DNA of 8,320 bases, taken from assembly GCA_012513125.1 (NCBI GenBank), contig JAAZCS010000285.1, positions 1 through 8,320 on the forward strand. The letters run 5' to 3'. Below, in pieces: positions 1 through 6,631 of the stretch. The notes beneath the pieces were generated by a model. That model made no database searches. It was given only the letters and a program-made list of their open reading frames with translations, and was not told where the DNA came from. The DNA comes from Treponema sp. GTDB taxonomy: Bacteria; Spirochaetota; Spirochaetia; Treponematales; Treponemataceae. The first letter of the stretch is position 1, and every line of letters begins with the position of its first letter. The translations under genes and the position numbers were made by a program.

Positions 1-1241
1 ATTCCCATTCCTTCTTCACGTCGGGAATTTGTTCCTCTGTAAAATAAATCAAAAATATGAGCCAAATCTTCTTCTTGAATTCCAGAACCTTCATCTTTTA
101 TTTCTACAATTATTTTGTTGTCTTTAATAAAAGAATTTATAGCTATGATATCATTCTCATTAGTGTATCTAATAGCATTGCTAAAAAGATTTTCAAATAC
201 TCTTTGAACTAGTTGTTTGTTCAATGGAATTTCAATATTTTGAGTAAGTTCAATATTTGTAACAATTTTTCGTTTAAAGATTGTTCCAGTGATATCAGAT
301 TCCTTTGCAAAATCTTTAATAATGTCTGTAATTGATTCTGAGGTTAATGTATCTCTAAGTTCTGAGTTGTTAAGTTTTGTGTAATTAATTAATGTGTCAA
401 TCATATTTTCTAACTGAGAGGATTTTGCATTAATTAATTCAAGCGTTTGTTTTACTTCATTCTTATCTGAGATAACTTCATCATGCAATGCCTCCGTATA
501 TCCTTTGATAACAGCTACAGGAGTTCTTAAATCATGACTAATGCCCATTATAAACTTGTATTTTCGATTTTGTGCCTCAACTAATGATATTCGTGTTTTT
601 TCTAAATTTTCTGAAATTGAGCTGATTTCATTTGAGTAATCCTTTTTTCTTGAGTTCTTTTTAATTTCAGCTAAATTTCCATCGGCTAATTGTTTCATGT
701 CTTTTTCTAGATTTATGATGGAACCAAAAATATTTCGAGATATTTTAATTATGAAGAAAACGCATACAGAAACCATTATGCAGATAAATATAATCAATGG
801 GAGTAAAACACCTTTTCCCTTAGTCTTTTTATTTTTCGCTCTGTCGACCCTTGTGACTAATATTGTCCTTTGTTGTTGTGTTGGTGTCATAAATTGGTAA
901 AAATATCTATCTGATGTTTTTTCAATAAAATTCCAAAAATCCTTTTGAGTTAACGATGAATTTTGCTTAAAATTTGGAATAGAAGATAGAAGAACAGTAA
1001 AATCTTCAGTTAATAAAACAGCTTGAACATCTGGGGGAAGATTGTTAATAGATTTATATATTAAATTAATGTCGTCATTTGATAAGGCAAAATTATTTGA
1101 TTTTTGAATAGTTCTATATCCATGTAATAATATTCTATTTGATGAAGTTAAGTATCCATAACACAAGATAAAAAGCATACAGAGGAGAGGGATTGCGATA
1201 ATGCAGAACGATAAAAGAATAAATTGTTTTTTTATTGTCAT
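1..1241 (-). CDS. Membrane sensor histidine kinase (C-terminal end cut by window edge)
   Basis: Read on the minus strand from ATG at 1241, the frame is open for 413 codons to the window edge. Residues 7-31 form a first membrane segment, about 32-144 an extracytoplasmic domain I do not recognise, and 145-165 a second membrane segment. A HAMP-like linker follows (about 166-225). The HisKA H-box reads SHDLRTPVAVIKGY, with phospho-acceptor His236. The ATPase domain has an N-box with N351 and N355, a G1 box (DEGSG, D383-G387) and an F-box (FDLFYRG, 397-403). The window ends inside the G2 box (GMG...), so only the last few tens of residues are missing. This is a class I, PhoR-like kinase expected to phosphorylate the regulator encoded just upstream. 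An AAGGA lies about 15 bases before the ATG, farther than ideal, so translation is probably coupled to the preceding gene. A basic stretch (residues 131-143) precedes the second membrane segment. The signal is unknown. Confidence 0.95.
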   Translation of the reverse strand, partial: MTIKKQFILLSFCIIAIPLLCMLFILCYGYLTSSNRILLHGYRTIQKSNNFALSNDDINLIYKSINNLPPDVQAVLLTEDFTVLLSSIPNFKQNSSLTQKDFWNFIEKTSDRYFYQFMTPTQQQRTILVTRVDRAKNKKTKGKGVLLPLIIFICIMVSVCVFFIIKISRNIFGSIINLEKDMKQLADGNLAEIKKNSRKKDYSNEISSISENLEKTRISLVEAQNRKYKFIMGISHDLRTPVAVIKGYTEALHDEVISDKNEVKQTLELINAKSSQLENMIDTLINYTKLNNSELRDTLTSESITDIIKDFAKESDITGTIFKRKIVTNIELTQNIEIPLNKQLVQRVFENLFSNAIRYTNENDIIAINSFIKDNKIIVEIKDEGSGIQEEDLAHIFDLFYRGTNSRREEGMG

Positions 1242-1243
1242 TT

Positions 1244-1954
1244 TTAGTGAATTTTTTCCTTATTGAAGATATATCCATTGCCAAATTCAGTTATTATGTA
1301 TTCAGGTGAAGCAATGTCTTTTTCAATTTTTTTTCTTAATCTTTGTATGTATACTGCAACAGCAGTAATATCACCAAATTTTACTTTCCATACGTCACTG
1401 TATATATTTTCGGGAGAAAGAATTTTTCCTGCATGTTTTATTAAATATTCAAGAACTTGGTATTCTTTTGTAGATAAAGGTATTTTTACAGTTCCTTTTT
1501 TTAATACGCAACTACTAAGAAGCAATGTATACTCTCCAAAATTGATTACTTCCTCTGCTTTTGCTGAGGTAAATGCTTCTCTTCTTAAATTTGCTTGAAC
1601 TTTTGCAACTTGCACACTTGGTGAAAAAGGTTTTGTTACAAATTCGTCAGCACCAAATCCTAATCCTTTGATTATATCTTCATCTGCATCTCTTGCAGAA
1701 ACTATGAGTATAGGTGTTGTTGTCGTATATTTTTTCTTAAATTTTTCAAGAAATTCAAATCCACTCATACCTGGCAAGTTTAAATCGAGGATAATTAAAT
1801 TCGGGAATTTATCATTTTCTAATTCTTTTAGTGCGTCTTCGGCGGTGATGAAACATTTTGTGTTAATTTCTGACTTGTTTAAATAAATTGCAACAAGCCG
1901 TGAAATAGATTCTTCATCTTCAATAATATATACATATGGGTTTGAATTAATCAT
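1244..1954 (-). CDS. OmpR/PhoB-family two-component response regulator
   Basis: This 236-residue protein has an N-terminal receiver domain (about 5-122) with the acidic pair E12/D13, phospho-acceptor D57 in LIILDLNLPGMSG, the switch Ser S86 (LIVSARD) and the conserved K108 in TKPF. The C-terminal winged-helix DNA-binding domain (about 138-232) has the family signatures LSTKEYQVLEYL, VYIQRLRKKIE and the terminal GNGYIF hairpin. All key receiver residues are present, so it should be activated by phosphorylation and bind DNA. An AAGGA eight bases upstream of the ATG supports the start. Its stop is two bases before the kinase ATG, so the two form one operon and a cognate pair. It is transcribed divergently from the flagellar genes. 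Control of its own promoter or of the flagellar promoter is possible from the layout, but this is inference. Confidence 0.96.
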   Translation of the reverse strand: MINSNPYVYIIEDEESISRLVAIYLNKSEINTKCFITAEDALKELENDKFPNLIILDLNLPGMSGFEFLEKFKKKYTTTTPILIVSARDADEDIIKGLGFGADEFVTKPFSPSVQVAKVQANLRREAFTSAKAEEVINFGEYTLLLSSCVLKKGTVKIPLSTKEYQVLEYLIKHAGKILSPENIYSDVWKVKFGDITAVAVYIQRLRKKIEKDIASPEYIITEFGNGYIFNKEKIH

Positions 1955-1977
1955 ATTTGTATTCCTTATTGTTGAGT

Positions 1978-2006
1978 ATTATACTTGATGAAAAATAAAT
2001 TGTAAT
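1978..2006 (-). promoter_or_regulatory. Putative promoter of the response regulator/kinase operon
   Basis: On the minus strand there is a perfect -10 hexamer TATAAT (plus-strand 1978-1983). A -35-like ATTACA (plus-strand 2001-2006) lies 17 bases upstream of it and matches TTGACA at four of six positions. Transcription would start near 1971 and give a short leader containing the AAGGA ribosome site. The whole region is so AT-rich that chance -10 matches are likely, so this is the best candidate rather than a certain site. Confidence 0.5.
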
Positions 2007-2009
2007 TAG

Positions 2010-2037
2010 AAAATAAATGTATAACGGAAATTTATTT
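2010..2037. repeat. Inverted repeat in the divergent intergenic region
   Basis: AAATAAAT (2011-2018) and its perfect reverse complement ATTTATTT (2030-2037) are separated by 11 bases. The left arm is also directly repeated upstream: AAAATAAAT occurs at 1992-2000 and again at 2010-2018, 18 bases apart. The cluster sits between the two candidate -35 elements, where a dimeric regulator could affect both genes. The arms are pure A/T in an AT-rich spacer, so chance is a serious alternative. Confidence 0.35.
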
Positions 2038-2042
2038 ATAAG

Positions 2043-2078
2043 TTGAAATATAAAGAAATTTAATTATAATGTTATAAT
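2043..2078 (+). promoter_or_regulatory. Putative sigma-70-type promoter of the flbD-motA flagellar operon
   Basis: TTGAAA (2043-2048) is followed after 16 bases by a perfect TATAAT (2065-2070). A second TATAAT at 2073-2078 is preceded by TG at 2070-2071, which makes an extended -10 (TGtTATAAT). Either would give a leader of roughly 25-40 bases ending in the AAGGA of flbD. I looked for a flagellar sigma-28 site (TAAA-N15-GCCGATAA) and found only a poor match (TAAA at 2051 with four of eight bases in the second box). The sequence therefore favours the vegetative sigma factor. Confidence 0.55.
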
Positions 2079-2112
2079 CTATATTTGACGTTATATTAAT
2101 AAGGAAAAAAAC

Positions 2113-2313
2113 ATGATTGAAGTTATGCGTCTGGATGGAAAGACCTATTGGGTGAATCCTCACATGATTGAAAGTATGGAAGAAACTCCTGATTTGACAC
2201 TTACAATGTTATCTGGAAAAAAAATAATTGTTAGAAATTCACCAAGTGATATAATGGAAAAGATAATTACATATCGAAAACAATTAGGTATAAATAAACA
2301 AGAGGGCTTATAA
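2113..2313 (+). CDS. flbD: FlbD family flagellar protein
   Basis: This 66-residue protein is of the small FlbD family (Pfam FlbD type, not the Caulobacter regulator of the same name). The family hallmarks are the opening MIEVMRLDGKTYWVNPHMIE, the middle ETPDLTLTMLSGKKIIV, and a helical tail. The length is normal for the family, which is about 60-75 residues. Its biochemical role is not established. In spirochaetes and many Gram-positives it sits between flgE and motA, and it is often proposed to have a swarming or motor-related function. The start is supported by AAGGA seven bases upstream of the ATG. The stop TAA abuts the motA ATG directly, so the two should be translationally coupled. It is the first gene of this plus-strand transcription unit. 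The expected upstream neighbour flgE is absent here. Confidence 0.93.
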   Translation: MIEVMRLDGKTYWVNPHMIESMEETPDLTLTMLSGKKIIVRNSPSDIMEKIITYRKQLGINKQEGL

Positions 2314-3096
2314 ATGGATTTAGCGAGTATAATTGGTATTGTTGGCGGTGCAGCCTGTATTATCATGTCTGTTATTACATCAGGTGGTTCTTTGGGTGGA
2401 ATTATCGATATTCCATCAATAATTATGACTATTGGTGGTTCTTATTTTGCGATTTTTATTGCAGCTCCGTTAAAAAAGGCTTTAGGGCTTTTTAAAATAA
2501 TGGGAAAAGCTTTTAAGATTCCAGATTTTGGTGAAAAAAATATAGTTATCAATATGCAAGCTTTATCTGAAAAGGCTAGACGTGAAGGTATTCTTGCATT
2601 GGAAGATGGACTTGATGATTTGGAAGATCCTTTTATGAAGATGGGACTTCGTCTTGTAGTTGATGGTACTGATGGTAATGTTATCAGAGCAATCATGGAA
2701 AATGAAATGAACCAGTGTGAAGCCCGCCATATGGATTGGATTAACATTATCAACCAGTGGGCTGGATTTGCTCCTGGTTTTGGTATGATGGGAACCGTTG
2801 TAGGTCTTATTGGTATGTTGAACAACCTTGAAGATAAATCCTCTTTAGGTCCTAACATGGCCGTTGCCTTGATTACAACTTTGTATGGATCTATGATGGC
2901 GAACTGGCTTATTACTCCTTTCTCTCAAAAATTATTAGCTCATAATGCTTCAGAAATGAAAGCAAAAGAAATGGTTATAGAGGGTGTCCTTGCAATTCAA
3001 GCTGGAGAAAACCCTAGAATTATGGCTCAAAAGCTTCTTACTTATCTTGATTCAAATACACGAAAAGCTATTGAAGCTGATGTATTAAAGGATTAG
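2314..3096 (+). CDS. motA: Flagellar motor stator protein MotA
   Basis: MotA is the inner-membrane stator subunit that forms the ion channel with MotB and pushes on FliG. The 260-residue protein shows the four expected membrane segments, about 3-22, 33-52, 150-172 and 182-203, with a large cytoplasmic loop between the second and third. The loop carries the charged motif ARREGILALED (R89/R90 and E97 are the likely equivalents of the torque residues that contact FliG). The two conserved channel prolines are P154 in APGFGMMGTVVGLIG and P202 in LYGSMMANWLITPF. Length and motifs are normal for the family of the short, Gram-positive/spirochaete type. The start directly follows the flbD stop, and a GAGGG lies just inside the end of flbD. 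The gene is followed after nine bases by motB, as expected for a stoichiometric complex. Confidence 0.97.
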   Translation: MDLASIIGIVGGAACIIMSVITSGGSLGGIIDIPSIIMTIGGSYFAIFIAAPLKKALGLFKIMGKAFKIPDFGEKNIVINMQALSEKARREGILALEDGLDDLEDPFMKMGLRLVVDGTDGNVIRAIMENEMNQCEARHMDWINIINQWAGFAPGFGMMGTVVGLIGMLNNLEDKSSLGPNMAVALITTLYGSMMANWLITPFSQKLLAHNASEMKAKEMVIEGVLAIQAGENPRIMAQKLLTYLDSNTRKAIEADVLKD

Positions 3097-3105
3097 GCGG
3101 AAATC

Positions 3106-3834
3106 ATGGGGAAAAAAGCAAAGCAACCTGAAAAACCATCATCAGCTTGGCAAGGAACTTATGGAGATATGATCACACTTATACTGTGTTTCTTCGTAAT
3201 GCTTTATAATCCTTCTGAAGTTGATGTCACTCAATTAGCGACAATAACTCAATCTTTACAAATGAGCGAAACAGAAACAGTTTCGGGTGGTATGTCGCTT
3301 TCGGCCGGAAGGTTATCTGACTTGGGCAATAACATAAATTCTCTTCCTTCTCTTGAAAAAGGAAAATCTCTTGGTCTTGCAAAAAAGAAAGCAGTAAGTC
3401 TTTTTGCTCCTGATGTAAAATCAAATAGAATTACAATTACGAGTGATGAAAGAGGTTTAATTATAACATTACTATCTGATAATTTTTTTGAAGAAGGTAG
3501 TGCAGATTTAAATATTGATGATAATCGCGAAACTTTATTAAGATTAACAGATTTCTTTAAGTCTGATGAAATGAAAGGACGACGTTTTAGAATTGAAGGA
3601 CATACTGATAATATTCCAGTTAGTGCTTCTTCTCAATTTCCAAGTAATTGGGAACTATCGTCAACAAGAGCAGTAAATGTTTTACATTATCTTGCCGATT
3701 ATGGAGTAAATGAGAATTCTTTCTCTGTAGCAGGTTATGCTGATACAAGACCGAAATTCACAGATGATACGCCTGAGAGCAGAGCGTATAATAGACGGGT
3801 AGATATAAATATTCTAGACGAGGGACATTTTTAA
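3106..3834 (+). CDS. motB: Flagellar motor stator protein MotB
   Basis: MotB is the peptidoglycan-anchored stator subunit. The 242-residue protein starts with a short basic cytoplasmic tail, then one membrane helix (about 19-36, [18 protein letters not shown]) with the ion-carrying Asp21. A linker or plug region of about 70 residues follows. The C-terminal OmpA-like peptidoglycan-binding domain (about 107-237) contains [11 protein letters not shown] (164-174), [13 protein letters not shown] (181-193) and the terminal NRRVDINIL. Asp rather than another residue at the channel position is typical of both proton and sodium stators, so the coupling ion cannot be decided from this alone. The start is supported by AGGCGGA, which overlaps the motA stop codon and lies five bases before the ATG. 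Confidence 0.97.
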   Translation: MGKKAKQPEKPSSAWQGTYGDMITLILCFFVMLYNPSEVDVTQLATITQSLQMSETETVSGGMSLSAGRLSDLGNNINSLPSLEKGKSLGLAKKKAVSLFAPDVKSNRITITSDERGLIITLLSDNFFEEGSADLNIDDNRETLLRLTDFFKSDEMKGRRFRIEGHTDNIPVSASSQFPSNWELSSTRAVNVLHYLADYGVNENSFSVAGYADTRPKFTDDTPESRAYNRRVDINILDEGHF

Positions 3835-3870
3835 TGTTATCATGCGAATATTGATATTACTGGAGGGGAA

Positions 3871-4425
3871 ATGGCAGACGATGAAGAAATAAACCTTGAT
3901 AGTGGCGATAATGGGGCTCCAGACGCTAAAAAAGGTGGATTAGGTAAATTAATACCGGGTTTATTAAAGTGGGTAATTATTGCTTTGGCGGCAATCATTG
4001 TTGTAGTTGTAGTAGTAGTAGTTACTGTAAAAATTACAGGTAGCAATAATACTCAAGCAGCTTCCATTCCAACTTCTGAGGAGTATGTTTCTGGTCAAAG
4101 GGAAATTTTTGATTGGTACACATCTTTGGGAACTATTCAAACAACTACTAGTGATGATAATCCTGCAACAGTAAGAGTTGATGTTGTTTTAGGCTATAAA
4201 AAAGATGATAAAGCTACATCTACAGAAATTACACAAAGAACAGTTGAATTAAAAGACTTTTTAAGAAGATATTTTAGCAGTAAAAAAGCACAAGAATTAA
4301 AAAATACATCAAATGAAGATTCATTAACTAACGAAATTAAAAATGGAATCAATGATCAAATTTTGAGCAGTTCAAGAATTCGTGATGTAAAGTTCTTGCA
4401 GAAAGATGTTATTGAGCAAAATTAA
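3871..4425 (+). CDS. fliL: Flagellar basal body-associated protein FliL
   Basis: FliL is a single-pass inner-membrane protein that surrounds or supports MotA/MotB stators. The 184-residue protein has an acidic cytoplasmic N-terminus (1-19), one membrane helix (about 32-55), and an extracytoplasmic domain (about 75-180) of the FliL type, with a beta-strand region around VRVDVVLGYK and a terminal helix/strand ending RIRDVKFLQKDV. The membrane helix contains eight consecutive valines (V44-V51), encoded by a run of GTT/GTA codons. A strong GGAGGGG two bases before the ATG is close but clear. The 36-base gap after motB is the largest inside the operon and shows no hairpin terminator. Identification rests on topology, size and position between motB and fliM, since FliL is poorly conserved in sequence. 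Confidence 0.9.
   Translation: MADDEEINLDSGDNGAPDAKKGGLGKLIPGLLKWVIIALAAIIVVVVVVVVTVKITGSNNTQAASIPTSEEYVSGQREIFDWYTSLGTIQTTTSDDNPATVRVDVVLGYKKDDKATSTEITQRTVELKDFLRRYFSSKKAQELKNTSNEDSLTNEIKNGINDQILSSSRIRDVKFLQKDVIEQN
4000..4023 (+). repeat. GTW triplet run coding for eight valines in FliL
   Basis: Eight successive GTT or GTA codons encode V44-V51 within the FliL membrane helix. The 3' half includes four GTA codons in a row (4009-4020). A triplet run keeps the frame if it expands or contracts, so variation would change helix length by whole residues rather than switch the gene off. Confidence 0.75.
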
Positions 4426-4443
4426 AAAGTAAGGTGGAAGTAC

Positions 4444-5481
4444 ATGAACGAAGTTCTTTCGCAGGATGAAATAGATCAGTTATTGACAGCAATTAGTTCT
4501 GGAGATTCAGAAACTGATGAATTTAAGCCTGTAAGTAGTACTAGAAAAATAAAAATATATGACTTTAAACGTCCTGATAAATTCTCAAAAGAACAGTTGC
4601 GTACAGTTTCAAACTTACATGAAACTTTTGCACGTTTAACGACAACTAGTTTATCAGCACAACTTCGTTCTTTAGTTCATGTACACGTTGCGTCAGTTGA
4701 TCAGTTGACTTATGAAGAGTTTATTCGTTCTATTCCAGCTCCAACAACTTTAGCTGTTATTAATATGGATCCTTTAAAAGGTAATGCTGTTATGGAAATT
4801 GATCCTGCAATTACTTTTTGTATGATTGATAGATTGTTTGGTGGTAGAGGTGCTACTACAGGAAATAAAAATCGTGATTTAACAGATATTGAGAAAGAAG
4901 TTATGGAAGGTGTTATTGTACGTATTTTGGCTAATATGAGAGAAGCTTGGACTCAAGTTATTGACTTACGTCCACGATTTGCTCAGATTGAAACAAATCC
5001 TCAATTCGCACAAATTGTTCCTCCAACAGAAATGGTTGTTCTTGTTACTCTTGAAACAAAAGTTGGTGATGAAGAGGGAATGAGGAATTTTTGTATTCCT
5101 TATTTAACAATAGAACCAATTATTTCAAAGTTATCTTCACAGTTCTGGTATTCATCGGTAAGAAAAAACTCAACTACTCAATATTTGGGTACTATTAAAG
5201 GTCAATTATCTTCTGTTGATATGGATGTTGTTGCAGATATAGGTACTATTAATTTATCTATCAGGGATGTATTGGCGTTAAGAGTTGGGGATGTAGTTAG
5301 ATTATTAAGTGTAAAAGTTGGAGATCCTTTATCTCTAAACGTAGGAAATAAGAAAAAGTTTTACTGTCAGCCTGGTGTTGTTGGTAAAAAAATGGCAGTA
5401 CAAATAACCGGAAAAGTTGAAGACGTAGAGTCTGAAGAATTTGAAGAGCTTTCCGTAGAAGGAGATGAAACGTATGAGTGA
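4444..5481 (+). CDS. fliM: Flagellar motor switch protein FliM
   Basis: FliM is the C-ring switch protein that binds phosphorylated CheY and couples it to FliG. The 345-residue protein begins with the CheY-binding motif LSQDEIDQLL (residues 5-14). A disordered, acidic linker leads to the middle domain (about 45-235), which has the FliG-contacting GGRG loop (133-136, in DRLFGGRG). The C-terminal SpoA/FliN-like domain lies at about 250-325 and includes DVVADIGTINLSIRDVLALRVGDVV in two parts around residue 265. The tail (326-345) is strongly acidic. Size and domain order are normal for the family. AAGGTGG six bases before the ATG supports the start. The 3' end overlaps fliY by eight bases, which suggests translational coupling of two proteins that share the C-ring. 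Confidence 0.97.
   Translation: MNEVLSQDEIDQLLTAISSGDSETDEFKPVSSTRKIKIYDFKRPDKFSKEQLRTVSNLHETFARLTTTSLSAQLRSLVHVHVASVDQLTYEEFIRSIPAPTTLAVINMDPLKGNAVMEIDPAITFCMIDRLFGGRGATTGNKNRDLTDIEKEVMEGVIVRILANMREAWTQVIDLRPRFAQIETNPQFAQIVPPTEMVVLVTLETKVGDEEGMRNFCIPYLTIEPIISKLSSQFWYSSVRKNSTTQYLGTIKGQLSSVDMDVVADIGTINLSIRDVLALRVGDVVRLLSVKVGDPLSLNVGNKKKFYCQPGVVGKKMAVQITGKVEDVESEEFEELSVEGDETYE
5459..5464 (+). promoter_or_regulatory. Ribosome binding site that fixes the fliY start
   Basis: AAGGAG at 5459-5464 abuts an ATG at 5465 with no spacer but lies nine bases before the in-frame ATG at 5474. The second spacing is normal for initiation and the first is not. The site lies inside the end of fliM. Confidence 0.85.
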
Positions 5482-6613
5482 TGGTGCTATTTCGCAAGAT
5501 GAAATTGATGCTTTGCTTTCTGGTGTAGCATTAGACGGACTAAATTCATCAGGTCATGTAGGAGGTTCGCCCTCTTATAAAATAGATTTACCCTGTTTAA
5601 AACAATTAGCAGATGATTTAAAGGCTAAACTTGAAGAAAATATAAACAAATACACTGGTTCAACTTTTTCAGTTGGAACACCTGTTGTTGAAAAAACTTC
5701 AAGAGATAAAATGCTAGCAAAATTGCCTGAAGTAATTATTGCAATTAATGCAGATTATAATGAAGGAATTAAAGGAAGTCATTTATATTTGATTTCTTCA
5801 GATTTTGCTTTAAAACTGTTTGCTCTTGTAAATTCAGAAGAATCAACTGAAGTTGATGATATGGTTTTATCAGTAGTATCAGAAATTGTTGCTACACATA
5901 TAAGTGCTCAGATTTTAAATATTGAACAGAGCGGAAAAGTAAAAGGTCTTGCATATGATACTCCTCAAAGTGCAAATGAATCAAAAGCGATGGTAATGTT
6001 TCCTGCTGATGATTTTGTACTTACTAGCTATCCTATTACACTTGAATCAAATGCATATACATTGTGGGAGATTATTGGTGGTGATGTAGCTGAAAAAATC
6101 GGTCAAGCATTAGGTTCCACTGCAACAGAAATTCCAGAACCTGCACAAACTTCTTCTGATAATTCTATGAATTCTATGATGAATAATTCAATTCCAAATA
6201 ATATTAACATGCAACAAAACATGGGAAATATGATGAATATGCAGCAGAATATGGGAATGATGCCTAATATGGGTATGAATATGGGGGGCGGAGTTCCAAA
6301 TGTTCAGCAATTACAATATCCAAATTTGCAGCCAAGTGTAGGTGCTAGTGAACAGGGAAACATCGGATTAATCATGGATGTTTTCATGGAAATGACTGTA
6401 GAACTTGGTCGTACAAAAAAATTAATCAAGGATATTTTGGGTATGGGTGAAGGAACAATCATCGAACTTGATAAACTTGCCGGTGAACCTGTAGATATTC
6501 TTGTAAATCATAAACTTATTGCAAAGGGTGAAGTTGTAGTTATTGATGAAAACTTTGGTGTTCGTGTAACTGAAATACTTTCTCCAATGGAAAGAGTTAA
6601 TGAATTAAATTAA
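5474..6613 (+). CDS. fliY: Flagellar motor switch protein FliY (FliN-type with CheC-like domain)
   Basis: The protein is a C-ring component and is 379 residues long when started at 5474. The alternative ATG at 5465 would add three residues but has no spacing from the AAGGAG. In order it has a CheY-binding-like motif ISQDEIDALL (6-15), nearly identical to the one in FliM; a CheC/CheX-like domain (about 35-212); a Met/Asn/Gln-rich low-complexity linker (about 228-285); and a C-terminal SpoA/FliN domain (about 298-370) with ELGRTKKLIKDILGMGEG and the ending ENFGVRVTEILSP. FliY proteins of this architecture can dephosphorylate CheY-P in Bacillus. Here the first ExxN-like site (E55/N58) is present, but at the second (SEIVA, E137) the Asn is replaced by Ala140, so activity may be reduced. 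The gene overlaps fliM by eight bases. It may be annotated as fliN elsewhere. Confidence 0.93.
   Translation: MSDGAISQDEIDALLSGVALDGLNSSGHVGGSPSYKIDLPCLKQLADDLKAKLEENINKYTGSTFSVGTPVVEKTSRDKMLAKLPEVIIAINADYNEGIKGSHLYLISSDFALKLFALVNSEESTEVDDMVLSVVSEIVATHISAQILNIEQSGKVKGLAYDTPQSANESKAMVMFPADDFVLTSYPITLESNAYTLWEIIGGDVAEKIGQALGSTATEIPEPAQTSSDNSMNSMMNNSIPNNINMQQNMGNMMNMQQNMGMMPNMGMNMGGGVPNVQQLQYPNLQPSVGASEQGNIGLIMDVFMEMTVELGRTKKLIKDILGMGEGTIIELDKLAGEPVDILVNHKLIAKGEVVVIDENFGVRVTEILSPMERVNELN
6206..6265 (+). repeat. Two 30-base tandem repeats in the FliY linker
   Basis: Units 6206-6235 and 6236-6265 encode NMQQNMGNMM and NMQQNMGMMP (residues 245-264). The first seven residues are identical, while several codon third positions differ (AAC/AAT, CAA/CAG). 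The duplication is therefore old or the peptide is under selection. The period of ten codons keeps the frame. Confidence 0.8.
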
Positions 6614-6631
6614 AAAAAATCAGGGTGGGAA

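Noticed and set aside
697..900. Plus-strand open frame of 67 codons inside the kinase gene
   Set aside because: It lies fully antisense to the clear HAMP/second-membrane-helix coding region, has no ribosome site and has no recognisable features.
1263..1886. Plus-strand open frames opposite the response regulator
   Set aside because: They mirror a well-supported OmpR-family gene on the other strand and show no ribosome site or family signature.
2051..2077. Possible sigma-28 flagellar promoter (TAAA-N15-box)
   Set aside because: Only four of eight bases match the GCCGATAA box, and the matching ones are the A/T positions that also fit the overlapping TATAAT.
2442..2858. 138-codon minus-strand open frame opposite motA
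   Set aside because: It is antisense to conserved MotA motifs, is rich in Ser/Pro/Ile as expected of a shadow frame, and has no promoter or ribosome site.
3835..3870. Possible terminator or small gene in the motB-fliL gap
   Set aside because: There is no GC-rich stem or T-run; the 36 bases hold only the fliL ribosome site and a short AATAT/ATATT chance palindrome.
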